Program-made: the position numbers and the translations under genes
Shown: piece by piece, positions 32,971-42,258 of the stretch
How the letters are laid out: each line of letters opens with the position of its first letter
Numbering within the stretch: position 1 is the stretch's first letter
NCBI GenBank assembly: GCA_905235525.1
Contig: CAJOLW010000027.1
Coordinates: 1-59,982, forward strand
DNA length: 59,982 nucleotides
Direction: 5' to 3'
Source: an uncultured Bacteroidaceae bacterium
GTDB lineage: Bacteria; Bacteroidota; Bacteroidia; Bacteroidales; Bacteroidaceae
The notes under the pieces: generated by a model
What the model was told of the DNA's origin: nothing
The model's database searches: none
What the model saw: the letters and a program-made list of their open reading frames with translations, nothing else

Positions 32971-33417
32971 ATGGGTGCACCCAATAGAATGACAGAAGAC
33001 ATCCGCAGGTTGGCCTATCGTGTGGAACGGTATCTGCGCCTTGAAGCGACAGAGCGTTTGACGATGGTGACGACGCTTGTGGTTTTGGCTGCCGCGACGA
33101 TGGCGTTGGCGACAAGTGCCATTTTCTTCTTGAGCACAGGGACTGTAAAGGCTTTGACTCTGTGGACGGGAAGCGAGATGCTGAGTTACTACATCGTTGC
33201 GGGTGTGCTATTGCTGATTATCTTGCTGATTTTCCTGTTGCGGAAGCCTCTGATTGAGAATCCGTTTGTGAAGATGTTCAGCGAGCAATTGCTGGATGTT
33301 CCGACCGTAACGGAGCAGATGATGGGGAAGAATGGCAAGGACGAAAACATCCGCAAGTTGGCGGAAAGTCTTGTTCGGGAGTTGGACGAATATGAAGAGG
33401 AAGGAGGTGAAGAATGA
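32971..33417 (+). CDS. Holin-X/DUF1469-type membrane protein (phage_holin_3_6 family)
   Basis: 148 residues (a second Met at 32989 is a possible start, but 32971 has the AAGG-like leader). Amphipathic N-terminal helix (DIRRLAYRVERYLRLEATERLTM), two membrane segments (VVLAAATMALATSAIFFLS and YYIVAGVLLLIILLIFLL), then a charged C-terminal tail. Despite the holin name of the family, it is a chromosomal envelope protein commonly linked to YtxH genes. Its stop overlaps the next gene by ATGA. Confidence 0.75.
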   Translation: MGAPNRMTEDIRRLAYRVERYLRLEATERLTMVTTLVVLAAATMALATSAIFFLSTGTVKALTLWTGSEMLSYYIVAGVLLLIILLIFLLRKPLIENPFVKMFSEQLLDVPTVTEQMMGKNGKDENIRKLAESLVRELDEYEEEGGEE

Positions 33418-33662
33418 GAAAAAGTAGATACACTTCATTGGAGGATATCCGCACTGAGAAGGAACGCACAAGGAGGCAGATTGACTTTAGTGTGGATAAG
33501 TTGAAGAATGATGTTGCCGATTATTTCGTGTATCATCCCGAGAACTTTTTCCTCGACTCTTCCAACAAATACATGAACTTTGTGGGGTATGCCATTTCTG
33601 CCTATAGAACTGCGACGGCCTTCCGCAATGTGTTTGGCATCTTTTCAAAGAAAAGGAAATAG
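33414..33662 (+). CDS. Small conserved protein, third gene of the YtxH operon
   Basis: 82 residues with no membrane span strong enough to call. The N-terminal half is highly charged (LEDIRTEKERTRRQIDFSVDKLKND), the end is aromatic and basic (YAISAYRTATAFRNVFGIFSKKRK). ATGA overlap with the gene before it. This trio order (YtxH, holin-X, small charged protein) is one that I associate with Bacteroidales; function unknown. Confidence 0.7.
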   Translation: MRKSRYTSLEDIRTEKERTRRQIDFSVDKLKNDVADYFVYHPENFFLDSSNKYMNFVGYAISAYRTATAFRNVFGIFSKKRK

Positions 33663-33682
33663 CGCAAGGGTAAGTGAAAAGT

Positions 33683-33739
33683 AAGTGAAAAATCTGAGTT
33701 TCTCCCATCCAAAGGGGTGGTAATATAGATTTTTCACTT
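33683..33739. terminator. Long inverted repeat between the YtxH operon and recR
   Basis: AAGTGAAAAATCT (33683-33695) and AGATTTTTCACTT (33727-33739) are perfect 13-bp arms around a 31-base spacer holding TTTCTCCC...GGGGTGG. Further TTTTCAC copies follow to 33760. It may act as a terminator or a cruciform. Similar TTTTCACTT words occur before the GH31 gene (59402-59430). Confidence 0.45.
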
Positions 33740-33768
33740 TTCACTCTTCACTTTTCACTTTTTTTCCG

Positions 33769-33776
33769 TACCTTTG
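33769..33776 (+). promoter_or_regulatory. -7 box of the recR promoter
   Basis: TACCTTTG matches TAnnTTTG exactly and lies 32 bases before the recR ATG. The -33 position is a TTCA/TTTCAC run without a clear TTTG. Confidence 0.5.
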
Positions 33777-33808
33777 CATTTGATTTCTGAAAAAGGGAAA
33801 GAAGAGAA

Positions 33809-34426
33809 ATGAACGAGCAGTATTCGTCAGCATTGCTGGAACGTGCCGTAGATGAGTTTTCGAAATTGCCAGGTGTCGGACGTAAGACAGCGATGCGGCT
33901 GGTGTTGCATATGCTGCGTTTGGATGTCGGCAAAATTGATGCTTTCACGGATGCCGTATCGACATTGTGCCACGAAGTGCATTATTGTGAGGTGTGTCAC
34001 AACATCAGCGATGACGATGTTTGCCAGATTTGTTCGAATCCGCATCGTGACGCTTCCATCATTTGTGTGGTGGAAAATGTGCAAGACGTGATGGCAATAG
34101 AGCAGACACAGCAGTATCATGGATTGTACCATGTACTTGGCGGTGTGATTTCGCCGATGGATGGTGTGGGACCGAGTCAATTGGAAATAGATAGTTTGGT
34201 GGAGCGTGTGGATAAGGGAGGAGTGGACGAGGTGATTTTTGCCTTGAGTTCGACGATGGAGGGGGATGCCACCAACTTTTACATCTTCCGGAAGTTGTCG
34301 ATGTATCCCAACCTGAAATTGACGGTGCTGGCAAGAGGAATGAGCATCAATGATGAACTGCAGTACACGGATGAGGTGACGCTAGGACGTTCGTTGGTCA
34401 ATCGTGTGCCATTCACGGGTAAATGA
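33809..34426 (+). CDS. recR: Recombination mediator protein RecR
   Basis: 205 residues, the normal length. Helix-hairpin-helix ([17 protein letters not shown], 20-36), a four-Cys zinc finger (Cys60, Cys63, Cys72, Cys75), and a Toprim domain ([16 protein letters not shown], then [16 protein letters not shown]). RecR works with RecO and RecF to load RecA onto gapped DNA. A consensus -7 box lies 32 bases upstream. The gene may be followed by coupled translation of the membrane protein, since an ATG overlaps its stop. Confidence 0.97.
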   Translation: MNEQYSSALLERAVDEFSKLPGVGRKTAMRLVLHMLRLDVGKIDAFTDAVSTLCHEVHYCEVCHNISDDDVCQICSNPHRDASIICVVENVQDVMAIEQTQQYHGLYHVLGGVISPMDGVGPSQLEIDSLVERVDKGGVDEVIFALSSTMEGDATNFYIFRKLSMYPNLKLTVLARGMSINDELQYTDEVTLGRSLVNRVPFTGK

Positions 34427-34482
34427 AATCCTCTTCCGATTCTTTCTGCTTGAGGGAAAGATGTCAAAGTATTTTTAAGATT

Positions 34483-34935
34483 ATGGTAAAATATATACAG
34501 AAGTTATTAAAGGCTTTGAAGATAGAGATGGTGGTGGTGTGGCTGACCATAGTGGCTGCGGTCGTATTGGGTCAATTGGATGTGATTCCGAATGGCGTGG
34601 TGTTGCCTCATTCTCCTGAAGAATTTAAATTGAACACAATAGCAATTGTGCTGACCATTGTAGGCATTCCTGTGGCCATTCGTTTGTTTACATTGAACAC
34701 GACGAAGGGATTGCGGCGTATGAACAATGAGGAAGCCTTGCGCTCTTATCATATTTGGAGTGTCGTGAGAGTCATCATCTTGTGTGTGGCGGCAGTGTTC
34801 AGTGTTGCAGTCTATTACGTTGCCACAAGTGTTAGTGGTGCATTTTGTGCCCTGGTGGCATTTTGTGTTACTTTTTACTGTTGGCCATCGGAGGAGAAGA
34901 TATCTTCATATTTGGAGGGCGTGAATAAAGAATAG
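34483..34935 (+). CDS. Integral membrane protein of unknown function
   Basis: 150 residues from ATG 34483; an in-frame ATG at 34423 overlaps the recR stop and would add 20 polar residues. Four membrane segments (about 12-32, 50-68, 92-112, 114-130) with IGIPVAIRLFTLNTTKGLRRMNNEEALRSY in the middle loop. It ends one base before the glycosyltransferase start. I recognise no family; the conserved neighbourhood in Bacteroidales (recR, this, GT2) suggests an envelope role only. Confidence 0.75.
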   Translation: MVKYIQKLLKALKIEMVVVWLTIVAAVVLGQLDVIPNGVVLPHSPEEFKLNTIAIVLTIVGIPVAIRLFTLNTTKGLRRMNNEEALRSYHIWSVVRVIILCVAAVFSVAVYYVATSVSGAFCALVAFCVTFYCWPSEEKISSYLEGVNKE

Positions 34936-36105
34936 ATGAAACTTTCGATAGTCATAGTCAATTATAATGTCCGCTTTTATCTGGAGCAGTGTTTGCTCTC
35001 GGTGGAGAAAGCGTTGACAGGTGTGTGTGGCGAGGTGTTTGTGGTTGACAATAACAGCAGCGATGACTCGATGTCGTATTTGCAGAGCAAGTTTCCGTGG
35101 GTGCGCTATATCGAGAATAAGGAGAACGTCGGTTTTTCGTGTGCGAACAATCAGGCGATACGAGAGGTGAGGGGAGAGTATGTGCTGTTGTTGAATCCTG
35201 ACACATTCATTGGAGAACGTACCTTGAGGGAGTGCATCGATTTTATGGACAAGAATCCTCAGGCGGGTATGTGTGGTGTGGGAATGCTGAAAGCAGATGG
35301 CTCTTTTGCCCCAGAATCCCGTAGAGGGGTGCCGACACCGTTTGTTGCTTTTTGCAAGATGTCAGGTTTGGGTGCGCTGTTTCCGAAGAGTCGTCTGTTT
35401 GGTGGGTACTATATGCAGTATCTCAACAAGCACTCTATCAATCCTATTGAGATTGTGAGCGGTGCCTTTATGTTTATCCGCAAGGAGGCTCTGGACAAGG
35501 TGGGTTTGCTGGACGAGGCGTTCTTTATGTATGGTGAGGATATTGATTTGAGTTATCGTGTATTGAAGGCTGGTTATCAGAACTATTACATTCCAACTCA
35601 GATACTACATTATAAGGGTGAGAGTACGAAGAAGGACTCGATCAAGTATGTGAATGCCTTTCATAAGGCGATGGTGATTTTCTTTAAGAAGCACTTTGCA
35701 CAGTATAGCGTCATCTACTCGGCTTTCATCACACTGACGGTGGTTATGAGGGGAACGATGTCATATCTTATGCAAAAGACTTATGCGTGGTCGCACAAGA
35801 AACCCAAGATGAAACGGCAGAAATTCTTGATTGTGAGCGATGGATGCAATTTGTCGGATATGAAGAATATAGCGGAGAAGCATCAGTTTAGGTATGACGT
35901 GTTCCATTCCAGGTTGGGTGATATGCCCAGTACCGATGTGCTGTACAGAGATTACGACTACATCGTGTTTGACACGAGCCGTTACCCGTACAGTTCCATC
36001 TTGGAGTTTTTCCGACACGATGAGCCCTATCGACATCGTCCGCTTATCGCTACTTATATTCCTTCCAACAAGACAATCATGACGATTAAGGGGGCAATCA
36101 ATTAG
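34936..36105 (+). CDS. Glycosyltransferase family 2, rhamnosyltransferase-like, with extra C-terminal domain
   Basis: 389 residues. The first 260 are a GT-A domain: LSIVIVNYNVRFYLEQCLLSV, VDNNSSDDS, NVGFSCANNQAI, LLLNPDT (the DXD-like site), and MYGEDIDLSYRVLKAGY as acceptor and base region. Residues 275-300 may be membrane-associated. The last 90 (KFLIVSDGCNLSDMKNIAEKH, DYIVFDTSRYPY) look like a small Rossmann-like domain. It probably adds a sugar to a cell-surface glycan. Translation likely couples to the upstream membrane protein, since the start follows that stop directly. Confidence 0.85.
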   Translation: MKLSIVIVNYNVRFYLEQCLLSVEKALTGVCGEVFVVDNNSSDDSMSYLQSKFPWVRYIENKENVGFSCANNQAIREVRGEYVLLLNPDTFIGERTLRECIDFMDKNPQAGMCGVGMLKADGSFAPESRRGVPTPFVAFCKMSGLGALFPKSRLFGGYYMQYLNKHSINPIEIVSGAFMFIRKEALDKVGLLDEAFFMYGEDIDLSYRVLKAGYQNYYIPTQILHYKGESTKKDSIKYVNAFHKAMVIFFKKHFAQYSVIYSAFITLTVVMRGTMSYLMQKTYAWSHKKPKMKRQKFLIVSDGCNLSDMKNIAEKHQFRYDVFHSRLGDMPSTDVLYRDYDYIVFDTSRYPYSSILEFFRHDEPYRHRPLIATYIPSNKTIMTIKGAIN

Positions 36106-36172
36106 GGCTTGGAGTTAAGGGTTGAGGGTTTAGAATTAGTTATATAAAATAGAATCAAAACAACAGACATAT

Positions 36173-37024
36173 ATGTTACGTATTGCAGTACAATCAAAAG
36201 GGCGTCTCTTTGAAGACACCATGGACTTGCTGAAAGAAACAGGCATTAAGGTGAGTTCAAGCAAACGCACCTTGCTGGTGCAGGCATCCAACTTTCCTTT
36301 GGAGGTTCTTTTCCTCCGTGATGATGACATTCCCCAGACTGTAGCAGATGGTGTGGCGGATGTCGGTATTGTGGGTGAAAATGAATTTGTGGAGCGCAAT
36401 GAGAATGCTGATATCGTAAAGCGTTTGGGTTTCAGTAAGTGCCGTATCTCACTGGCGATACCCAAGGCTATTGACTATCCGGGTGTGGAGTGGTTCAATG
36501 GCAAGAAAATAGCCACTTCTTATCCTGTCATCCTCCGTAAGTTTATGGAGGAAAAAGGTGTGAAGACTGAAATCCATGTCATTCAGGGATCAGTGGAGAT
36601 TGCACCGGGTATTGGCTTGGCTGATGGTATTTTCGACATTGTAAGTTCAGGCTCCACATTGGTTAGCAATAACTTGAAGGAGGTGGAAGTGGTGATGCAG
36701 AGCGAAGCGCTTCTCATCGGTAATAAGAATCTTGATGATGAAAAGAAGAACATATTGGATGATCTCCTTTTCCGTATCAACTCTGTTCTTATTGCCGAAG
36801 ATAAGAAATATGTGCGTATGAATGCTCCGAAGGCTCGTCTGGCTGAGATTGTGAAAGTATTGCCGGGCTTGAAGAGTCCAACCATTATTCCTTTGGCTGA
36901 CGAGGATTGGTGTTCTGTTCATGCAGTGCTCGACGAGAAGCATTTCTGGGAAATTGTGGGCCAGTTGAAGGCTTTGGGTGCTGAAGGCATTCTGGTGACA
37001 CCAATTGAAAAGATGATACTCTAA
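36173..37024 (+). CDS. hisG: ATP phosphoribosyltransferase, long form
   Basis: 283 residues, the length of long HisG proteins that carry their own C-terminal ACT-like regulatory domain and need no HisZ. Catalytic region: LRIAVQSKGRLFEDTMDLLKETGIK, DDIPQTVADGVADVGIVGENEF, ADGIFDIVSSGSTLVSNNL (PRPP loop). The C-terminal domain (about 205-283) ends in PIEKMIL and gives histidine feedback. First step of histidine synthesis and first gene of the his operon; no leader peptide rich in His codons is visible upstream. Confidence 0.97.
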   Translation: MLRIAVQSKGRLFEDTMDLLKETGIKVSSSKRTLLVQASNFPLEVLFLRDDDIPQTVADGVADVGIVGENEFVERNENADIVKRLGFSKCRISLAIPKAIDYPGVEWFNGKKIATSYPVILRKFMEEKGVKTEIHVIQGSVEIAPGIGLADGIFDIVSSGSTLVSNNLKEVEVVMQSEALLIGNKNLDDEKKNILDDLLFRINSVLIAEDKKYVRMNAPKARLAEIVKVLPGLKSPTIIPLADEDWCSVHAVLDEKHFWEIVGQLKALGAEGILVTPIEKMIL

Positions 37025-37091
37025 CTTGATGGGCCATTCGTTCCCAGTTGGTAAATGGTTGAATGGTACATGACTAAAAGGTAACTGTAAG

Positions 37092-38372
37092 ATGAACATC
37101 ATAAAATATCCCAATAGAACTGAGTGGACGTCCTTGCTCGAACGTCCACATCGTGATGCTTCCGAACTGCGCGAGACGGTGCAGACCGTACTCGACCAGA
37201 TTCGGCTGTATGGCGATTCGGCAGTAAAAGCCTTTGAGGAGAAGTTCGACAAGGTTCGACTCGACTCGTTGGCTGTTTCCGAAGCGGAAATGGTTGAAGC
37301 CGAAGGATTGGTGTCTGAAGATTTGAAAGAGGCACTGAAATTGGCTCATGCCAACATCGAGAAGTTCCATGCGTCACAGAAGTTTGAGGGTGAGAAGGTG
37401 GAGACGGCTCCTGGGGTGGTGTGCTGGCAGAAGTCGGTGGCTATCGAAAAGGTGGGTCTCTACATTCCTGGCGGTACGGCACCGCTCTTCTCGACTGTGC
37501 TGATGTTGGCTACCCCTGCCAAGATTGCGGGATGTAAGGAGATTGTGCTCTGCACTCCCCCTAACCGTGAGGGCAAGGTGAATCCTGCCATTCTGATGGC
37601 TGCCAAGATTGCCGGCGTGAACAGAATCTTCAAGGCTGGTGGTGTACAGGCGATTGGGGCGATGGCATACGGAACAGAATCTGTGCCGAAGGTGAGTAAG
37701 ATTTTCGGCCCTGGCAATCAGTTTGTCATGGCTGCCAAGCAACAGGTGAGTCTGCATGAGGTGGCAATAGATATGCCCGCAGGTCCTTCTGAAGTGGCTG
37801 TGGTGGCTGACGACACGGCAAATCCTGTATTTGTGGCTGCTGATTTGCTTTCTCAGGCTGAGCACGGTGTGGATTCGCAGGTGATTCTTATCACGAACTC
37901 AGAGGCATTGGCTGAAAGGGTGAACGAAGAGGTGGACAGACAATTGGCTTTGTTGCCCCGTAAAGAGATTGCAGAGAAGTCCTTGGAATATTCTAAACTC
38001 ATTATTGTGAAGAATATGGACGAGGTGCTGGAAATGACCAATGAATATGCTCCTGAACACCTGATTCTTGCGATTAAGGATTATACATCCTTTGCTGATA
38101 AGGTGGTGAATGCTGGCAGCGTTTTCCTCGGCAACTACTCTTGCGAGTCGGCTGGCGATTATGCTTCTGGTACCAACCATACACTGCCTACTTCTGGCTA
38201 TGCCAAGGCATATAGCGGCGTGAACCTTGATTCGTTCTGCCGTAAGATTACTTTCCAAGAGTTGACAGCGGAGGGCATTCGGACCATCGGACCTGCTGTG
38301 GAACGGATGGCTGCGGCTGAACAACTGGATGCTCACAAGAATGCAATGACAGTAAGACTTCAATCGTTATGA
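37092..38372 (+). CDS. hisD: Histidinol dehydrogenase
   Basis: 426 residues, normal length. Hallmarks: [77 protein letters not shown] (zinc and catalytic His region) and [20 protein letters not shown]. It oxidises histidinol to histidine in the last two steps. It overlaps hisC by ATGA. Confidence 0.98.
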   Translation: MNIIKYPNRTEWTSLLERPHRDASELRETVQTVLDQIRLYGDSAVKAFEEKFDKVRLDSLAVSEAEMVEAEGLVSEDLKEALKLAHANIEKFHASQKFEGEKVETAPGVVCWQKSVAIEKVGLYIPGGTAPLFSTVLMLATPAKIAGCKEIVLCTPPNREGKVNPAILMAAKIAGVNRIFKAGGVQAIGAMAYGTESVPKVSKIFGPGNQFVMAAKQQVSLHEVAIDMPAGPSEVAVVADDTANPVFVAADLLSQAEHGVDSQVILITNSEALAERVNEEVDRQLALLPRKEIAEKSLEYSKLIIVKNMDEVLEMTNEYAPEHLILAIKDYTSFADKVVNAGSVFLGNYSCESAGDYASGTNHTLPTSGYAKAYSGVNLDSFCRKITFQELTAEGIRTIGPAVERMAAAEQLDAHKNAMTVRLQSL

Positions 38373-39406
38373 AACCTCTACAAGAATTGGTGCGTCCCAA
38401 CATCTGGGCTCTCAAACCATACAGTTGTGCCCGCGACGAGTTCAAAGGCGTGAAAGCAGATGCTTTCCTCGATGCCAACGAGAACCCTTATCCCAATGGT
38501 GTGAATCGCTATCCAGACCCCTTGCAGGAGGAATTGAAACAAGCGATTTCTCCGATGAAGGGTGTGCCGGTTGGCAACATCTTTCTGGGCAATGGAAGTG
38601 ATGAGGCGATAGATCTGCCTTATCGCATCTTCTGCCGTCCTGGTAAGGACAATGTGGTGGCAATCGACCCTACATACGGCATGTACGAAGTGTGTGCCGA
38701 TGTGAATGATGTGGAATACCGCAAGGTGTCGCTTGATGAGAACTATGACCTTGATCCCGATGCTTTGCTGGCAGCGTGTGACGAGAACACGAAAATCATC
38801 TTTATCTGCTCACCTAACAACCCGACGGGCAATGCTTTCCAGCGTGAGAAGATAGAGAAAGTCATCACAAACTTTCAAGGCATCGTGATTGTGGATGAGG
38901 CTTACAGCGACTTTTCTGCTCAGAAGCCTTTCCGTTTCGACATTCAGAAGTATCCCAACCTGATTGTTCTTGCCACTTTCTCAAAAGCGTGGGGAGCAGC
39001 AGGCATCCGTCTGGGTATGGCATTTGCCAACACCGACATTATTGCTTTGTTCAATAAGGTGAAATATCCTTACAACGTGAATGTGCTCACCCAGAAGAAA
39101 GGATTGGAAATTTTGAGCAATGTGACGCTGCTGCAACGCCACATCACCATGATATTGGAGGAGCGTGTGACACTCATCAAGTCGCTGAGCCTCCTGCCCA
39201 TCTGCAAGAAGGTTTACCCCACTGATGCCAACTTCATTCTGGTTCGTGTGACGGATGCGGATAGCATCTATAGGTATCTGGTGCAGAAGGGGGTTGTTGT
39301 ACGCAACCGTAATCGTGTACATCTTTGTGGCGATTGTCTCCGCATCACGGTGGGCACGAGGGATGAGAATACAAAACTGCTTTCAGCACTGAGGCAATAC
39401 GTATAG
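38369..39406 (+). CDS. hisC: Histidinol-phosphate aminotransferase
   Basis: 345 residues. PLP fold-type I aminotransferase with [19 protein letters not shown] near the start, NPTGN (137-141 region), [11 protein letters not shown], and the PLP lysine in [16 protein letters not shown]. Ends with the substrate Arg region [10 protein letters not shown]. It converts imidazole-acetol phosphate to histidinol phosphate. Translationally coupled to hisD and followed 35 bases later by hisB. Confidence 0.97.
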   Translation: MKPLQELVRPNIWALKPYSCARDEFKGVKADAFLDANENPYPNGVNRYPDPLQEELKQAISPMKGVPVGNIFLGNGSDEAIDLPYRIFCRPGKDNVVAIDPTYGMYEVCADVNDVEYRKVSLDENYDLDPDALLAACDENTKIIFICSPNNPTGNAFQREKIEKVITNFQGIVIVDEAYSDFSAQKPFRFDIQKYPNLIVLATFSKAWGAAGIRLGMAFANTDIIALFNKVKYPYNVNVLTQKKGLEILSNVTLLQRHITMILEERVTLIKSLSLLPICKKVYPTDANFILVRVTDADSIYRYLVQKGVVVRNRNRVHLCGDCLRITVGTRDENTKLLSALRQYV

Positions 39407-39441
39407 CCATAGAACTTTAACTCTTCAATCCTTCAATTCTT

Positions 39442-40533
39442 ATGAAGCAAGCACTTTTCATTGACCGTGACGGCACTATCCTTGTGGAGCCAGCCGACGA
39501 ACAGATTGACTCTTTTGAGAAGTTTCAGTTTGTTCCAGGTGTGATTCGTAACCTTAACTTCATCCGCACCAAACTTGACTTTGAATTTGTGATGGTGAGT
39601 AATCAGGATGGGTTAGGTTACCCTGAAGAAGACTTTTGGCCTACGCATCATCTCATGCTGAATACGTTAAAAGGGGAGGGGGTTACGTTTGATGAGATTC
39701 TTATCGATCGCTCTTTCCCTGCCGACAATCTGCCTACCCGCAAGCCGGGTACGGGCATGTTGGGCAAGTACATGACGGGAGAATATGATTTGGTTAACAG
39801 TTATGTGATTGGCGACCGTGAGACGGACAAACAACTGGCACAGAACCTTGGTTGTAAGTACCTTATTCTGGGTGACAATGTACAGTCGTGGGATGAAATT
39901 ACGGAAATCCTCTTTGCTGGAGAGCGTACGGCGTCTGTACGTCGCACGACGAAAGAGACAGATATTGACATCAGCCTGAATCTTGACGGAACAGGGGAGT
40001 GTGATATCAATACGGGGCTTGGTTTCTTTGACCACATGCTTGAGCAGATAGGTAAACATGGTTCCATTGACCTGCGAATCCATGTAAAGGGTGACCTCAA
40101 TGTGGATGAACACCATACCATCGAAGATACTGGTATAGCCCTTGGTGAGTGTATTGCGAAGGCTTTGGGCGACAAACGTGGCATTGAACGCTATGGCTTT
40201 GACCTCAATGGTACAGCCGACACGTATGGCTACACCCTTCCTATGGATGATTGTCTCTGTCAGGTGGCACTTGACTTTGGTGGCCGTGCATGGCTCGTGT
40301 GGGATGCAGAATTCAAGCGCGAGCGGGTAGGGGACATGCCTACCGAGATGTTCCTCCACTTTTTCAAGTCCTTCAGTGATGCTGCCCGTATGAATCTTAA
40401 CATTAAGGCTGAAGGTGAGAATGAACATCACAAAATAGAAGGCATCTTCAAGGCACTGGCTCGTAGCATCAAGATGGCGGTCAAGCGCGACATCTACAAA
40501 TTCCAGTTGCCCAGCAGCAAGGGGGTTCTATAA
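39442..40533 (+). CDS. hisB: Bifunctional histidinol-phosphatase / imidazoleglycerol-phosphate dehydratase
   Basis: 363 residues. The N-terminal 165 are a HAD-type phosphatase: FIDRDGTI with nucleophile Asp (residue 8) and acid Asp, SNQDGLG, KPGTGML, and VIGDRETD. Residues 168-363 are the dehydratase with two His-rich metal motifs ([14 protein letters not shown] and [10 protein letters not shown]) and the second pair EHHKIEG near the end. This fused form, steps 6 and 8 of the pathway, is known from enteric bacteria and Bacteroidetes. Last gene of the operon, followed by a terminator at 40591-40617. Confidence 0.97.
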   Translation: MKQALFIDRDGTILVEPADEQIDSFEKFQFVPGVIRNLNFIRTKLDFEFVMVSNQDGLGYPEEDFWPTHHLMLNTLKGEGVTFDEILIDRSFPADNLPTRKPGTGMLGKYMTGEYDLVNSYVIGDRETDKQLAQNLGCKYLILGDNVQSWDEITEILFAGERTASVRRTTKETDIDISLNLDGTGECDINTGLGFFDHMLEQIGKHGSIDLRIHVKGDLNVDEHHTIEDTGIALGECIAKALGDKRGIERYGFDLNGTADTYGYTLPMDDCLCQVALDFGGRAWLVWDAEFKRERVGDMPTEMFLHFFKSFSDAARMNLNIKAEGENEHHKIEGIFKALARSIKMAVKRDIYKFQLPSSKGVL

Positions 40534-40547
40534 GAATGTCTATGACC

Positions 40548-40617
40548 ATACCCGAGGGATACAAAGTGTTGTACCCAAGGATAACGATGAAAGCGTACCT
40601 CTCGGGTACGCTTTTTT
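40548..40617 (+). terminator. his operon terminator made of three GTACCC...GGGTAC palindromes
   Basis: Three related 15-base units lie at 40548-40562, 40571-40585 and 40595-40609. The last forms an 8-bp hairpin (AGCGTACC...GGTACGCT) followed by T7. The same unit family appears at 47931-47991 (see there). Confidence 0.75.
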
Positions 40618-40703
40618 TATTCCAGAAAGGAACAAAAAAAATGTATCAGAAACCTCACGGTGTCCGATACATTAATGCTATAAAAACGAATGTCTAAATG
40701 ATG

Positions 40704-40776
40704 AGCGGAAAACGAGACTCGAACTCGCGACCCCAACCTTGGCAAGGTTGTGCTCTACCAACTGAGCTATTTCCGC
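40704..40776 (-). tRNA. tRNA-Gly(GCC), copy 1
   Basis: Full cloverleaf: acceptor GCGGAAA, D arm AGCTCAGTTGGTAGAGC, anticodon arm CAACC-TTGCCAA-GGTTG with GCC anticodon, T loop TTCGAGT. CCA is not encoded. Identical to the copies at 40850 and 41170. Confidence 0.97.
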
Positions 40777-40849
40777 AGATGTGATTCCAATTTTCGCAAA
40801 CAGGAACCACTGAAAATCCCTTAATTTATTATGAACCATTATTTCTGAG

Positions 40850-40922
40850 AGCGGAAAACGAGACTCGAACTCGCGACCCCAACCTTGGCAAGGTTGTGCT
40901 CTACCAACTGAGCTATTTCCGC
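40850..40922 (-). tRNA. tRNA-Gly(GCC), copy 2
   Basis: Same 73 bases as the other two Gly copies, complete cloverleaf with GCC anticodon. Fourth gene of the tRNA cluster in transcription order. Confidence 0.97.
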
Positions 40923-40978
40923 AAATGATATTGCTTTTTACATAAAGAACTCTCGCTTGGGTTCCTTCGTTTTTTGAG

Positions 40979-41060
40979 TGAAGAGGAGGAGACTCGAACT
41001 CCCACGGGCTGAGCCCACTACCCCCTCAAAGTAGCGCGTCTACCATTCCGCCACCTCTCC
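40979..41060 (-). tRNA. tRNA-Leu(GAG)
   Basis: Acceptor GGAGAGG pairs with CCTCTTC (one wobble); anticodon loop TTGAGGG gives GAG. The long variable arm (GTGGGCTCAGCCCGT) marks a class II tRNA. Discriminator A, CCA not encoded. Confidence 0.95.
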
Positions 41061-41067
41061 ATTCTAG

Positions 41068-41148
41068 TGCCCACGACAAGAATCGAACTTGCACGTCTCT
41101 CAACACTCGCACCTGAAACGAGCGCGTCTACCATTCCGCCACGTGGGC
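41068..41148 (-). tRNA. tRNA-Leu(CAG)
   Basis: Acceptor GCCCACG pairs with CGTGGGC; anticodon loop TTCAGGT gives CAG; class II variable arm (GTGTTGAGAGACGT). Discriminator A. It is 8 bases from the Leu(GAG) gene. Confidence 0.95.
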
Positions 41149-41169
41149 ATCACCTTTTTGTCAAAGAAG

Positions 41170-41242
41170 AGCGGAAAACGAGACTCGAACTCGCGACCCC
41201 AACCTTGGCAAGGTTGTGCTCTACCAACTGAGCTATTTCCGC
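41170..41242 (-). tRNA. tRNA-Gly(GCC), copy 3 (promoter-proximal)
   Basis: Same sequence as the copies at 40704 and 40850. It is the first gene after the promoter at 41265-41295, so the cluster reads Gly-Leu(CAG)-Leu(GAG)-Gly-Gly. Confidence 0.97.
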
Positions 41243-41264
41243 ATGTTCCCTTGTTTTGCGAGTG

Positions 41265-41295
41265 CAAAGGTACTACTTTTTCTTGAACCGACAAA
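41265..41295 (-). promoter_or_regulatory. Promoter of the tRNA cluster
   Basis: CAAAGGTA (41265-41272), 19 bases, CAAA (41292-41295): TTTG-N19-TACCTTTG on the minus strand, a full consensus match 22 bases before the first tRNA. Confidence 0.8.
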
Positions 41296-41394
41296 ACATT
41301 TCAAGAAAAAAATGTCTTGGATATGCTTTTTCTTTTCCGCATCTTGGTATACACCTATTTATATATATAATGAAAGAAAGGGGAAAAAGCGTTT

Positions 41395-41895
41395 CTATCT
41401 GATTCTGTCCAATGAACGAACCAGCGCTTCGTCTTTGCGTATGCCTTGAATGGCAAGGCAGTTGAAGATGATGCTTAGCACTGGAAAGATGGAGATGAAT
41501 TTGAGGTGGAAGGTGGGTAGGATACACTCAGAGCCTTCTCCGCACAATGACTCAAGTTTCACTTGATAAACATAGGCAAAGAAGATGTAGGCTGCCACGT
41601 AACCCACCAAAAGGATGGTGCTGATGATGGTGAGTCTCAGTTGGCGCATACGTTTGCGGAAAAGCATGATGCTCATGCTGGACAGAAACATGACCAGAAT
41701 GAGCAATATGCCTAAGCACCAAGGACCGCTGGTGGAATCCAGTGCCTTGAACTGCCCTTCGGCGCCAAACGTGAAATTGCTGAAACGTGCAACAACCGTT
41801 TCTGCCACTGTCCATTCCCCGATTGTGGAAATAAGTCCAACGAACGAAAGGATGAGTACCAATGCCAGATAAACTGTCTGTATCCGCTGAATCAT
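41395..41895 (-). CDS. DUF4293 membrane protein
   Basis: 166 residues with four membrane segments: about 5-22, 62-82 (WCLGILLILVMFLSSMSIML), 90-110 and 130-150. The N-terminal MIQRIQTVYLALVLILSF is the signature of the DUF4293 family, confined to Bacteroidetes and regularly next to the rpoZ and bamD genes, as here. No biochemical function is known. Confidence 0.88.
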   Translation of the reverse strand: MIQRIQTVYLALVLILSFVGLISTIGEWTVAETVVARFSNFTFGAEGQFKALDSTSGPWCLGILLILVMFLSSMSIMLFRKRMRQLRLTIISTILLVGYVAAYIFFAYVYQVKLESLCGEGSECILPTFHLKFISIFPVLSIIFNCLAIQGIRKDEALVRSLDRIR

Positions 41896-41898
41896 ATC

Positions 41899-42234
41899 TT
41901 AGAGATTTCTGTCGGTTTCCTTAGATGGGTTACGGAAGTAAACCTTATCCTCGAGGAACTCTTGAGTTGCGATAAGAGTGGGTTTGGGGAGACGTTCGTA
42001 ATAGCGAGAAATTTGAATTTGTTCCTCGTTCTCGAACACTTCCTCGAGTGTGTCAGTGTGTGCACCAAACTCAACCAACTTTTTGCTAAGTTCATCTTTC
42101 ATCTCTGCTGCAATCTGATTCGAACGCTTAGAAATAATGGCAACGCTTTCATATACATTGTTGGTGTCACGACATAAGTCCATCAAGTTGCGTGTCACAG
42201 TTGTCGTTGGTGCATTTGTTTTCTTGAAATCCAT
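41899..42234 (-). CDS. rpoZ: RNA polymerase omega subunit, Bacteroidetes type
   Basis: 111 residues. The core NVYESVAIISKRSNQIAAEMKDELSKKLVEF is the Rpb6/omega helical motif that clamps the beta' C-terminus; the C-terminal ERLPKPTLIATQEFLEDKVYFRNP is specific to the Bacteroidetes version. It lies 24 bases after bamD and ends 3 bases before the DUF4293 start; the three genes form one operon. Confidence 0.9.
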   Translation of the reverse strand: MDFKKTNAPTTTVTRNLMDLCRDTNNVYESVAIISKRSNQIAAEMKDELSKKLVEFGAHTDTLEEVFENEEQIQISRYYERLPKPTLIATQEFLEDKVYFRNPSKETDRNL

Positions 42235-42258
42235 AGTTTTATATTTGTTTTGCTTATT

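Noticed and set aside
32971-33417. Phage holin gene on the chromosome
   Set aside because: The family name contains holin, but the gene sits in a chromosomal YtxH operon with no other phage genes and has the DUF1469 envelope-protein layout.
39667-40431. Minus-strand frame of 254 codons opposite hisB
   Set aside because: hisB is unmistakable on the plus strand and the antisense product has no recognisable fold.
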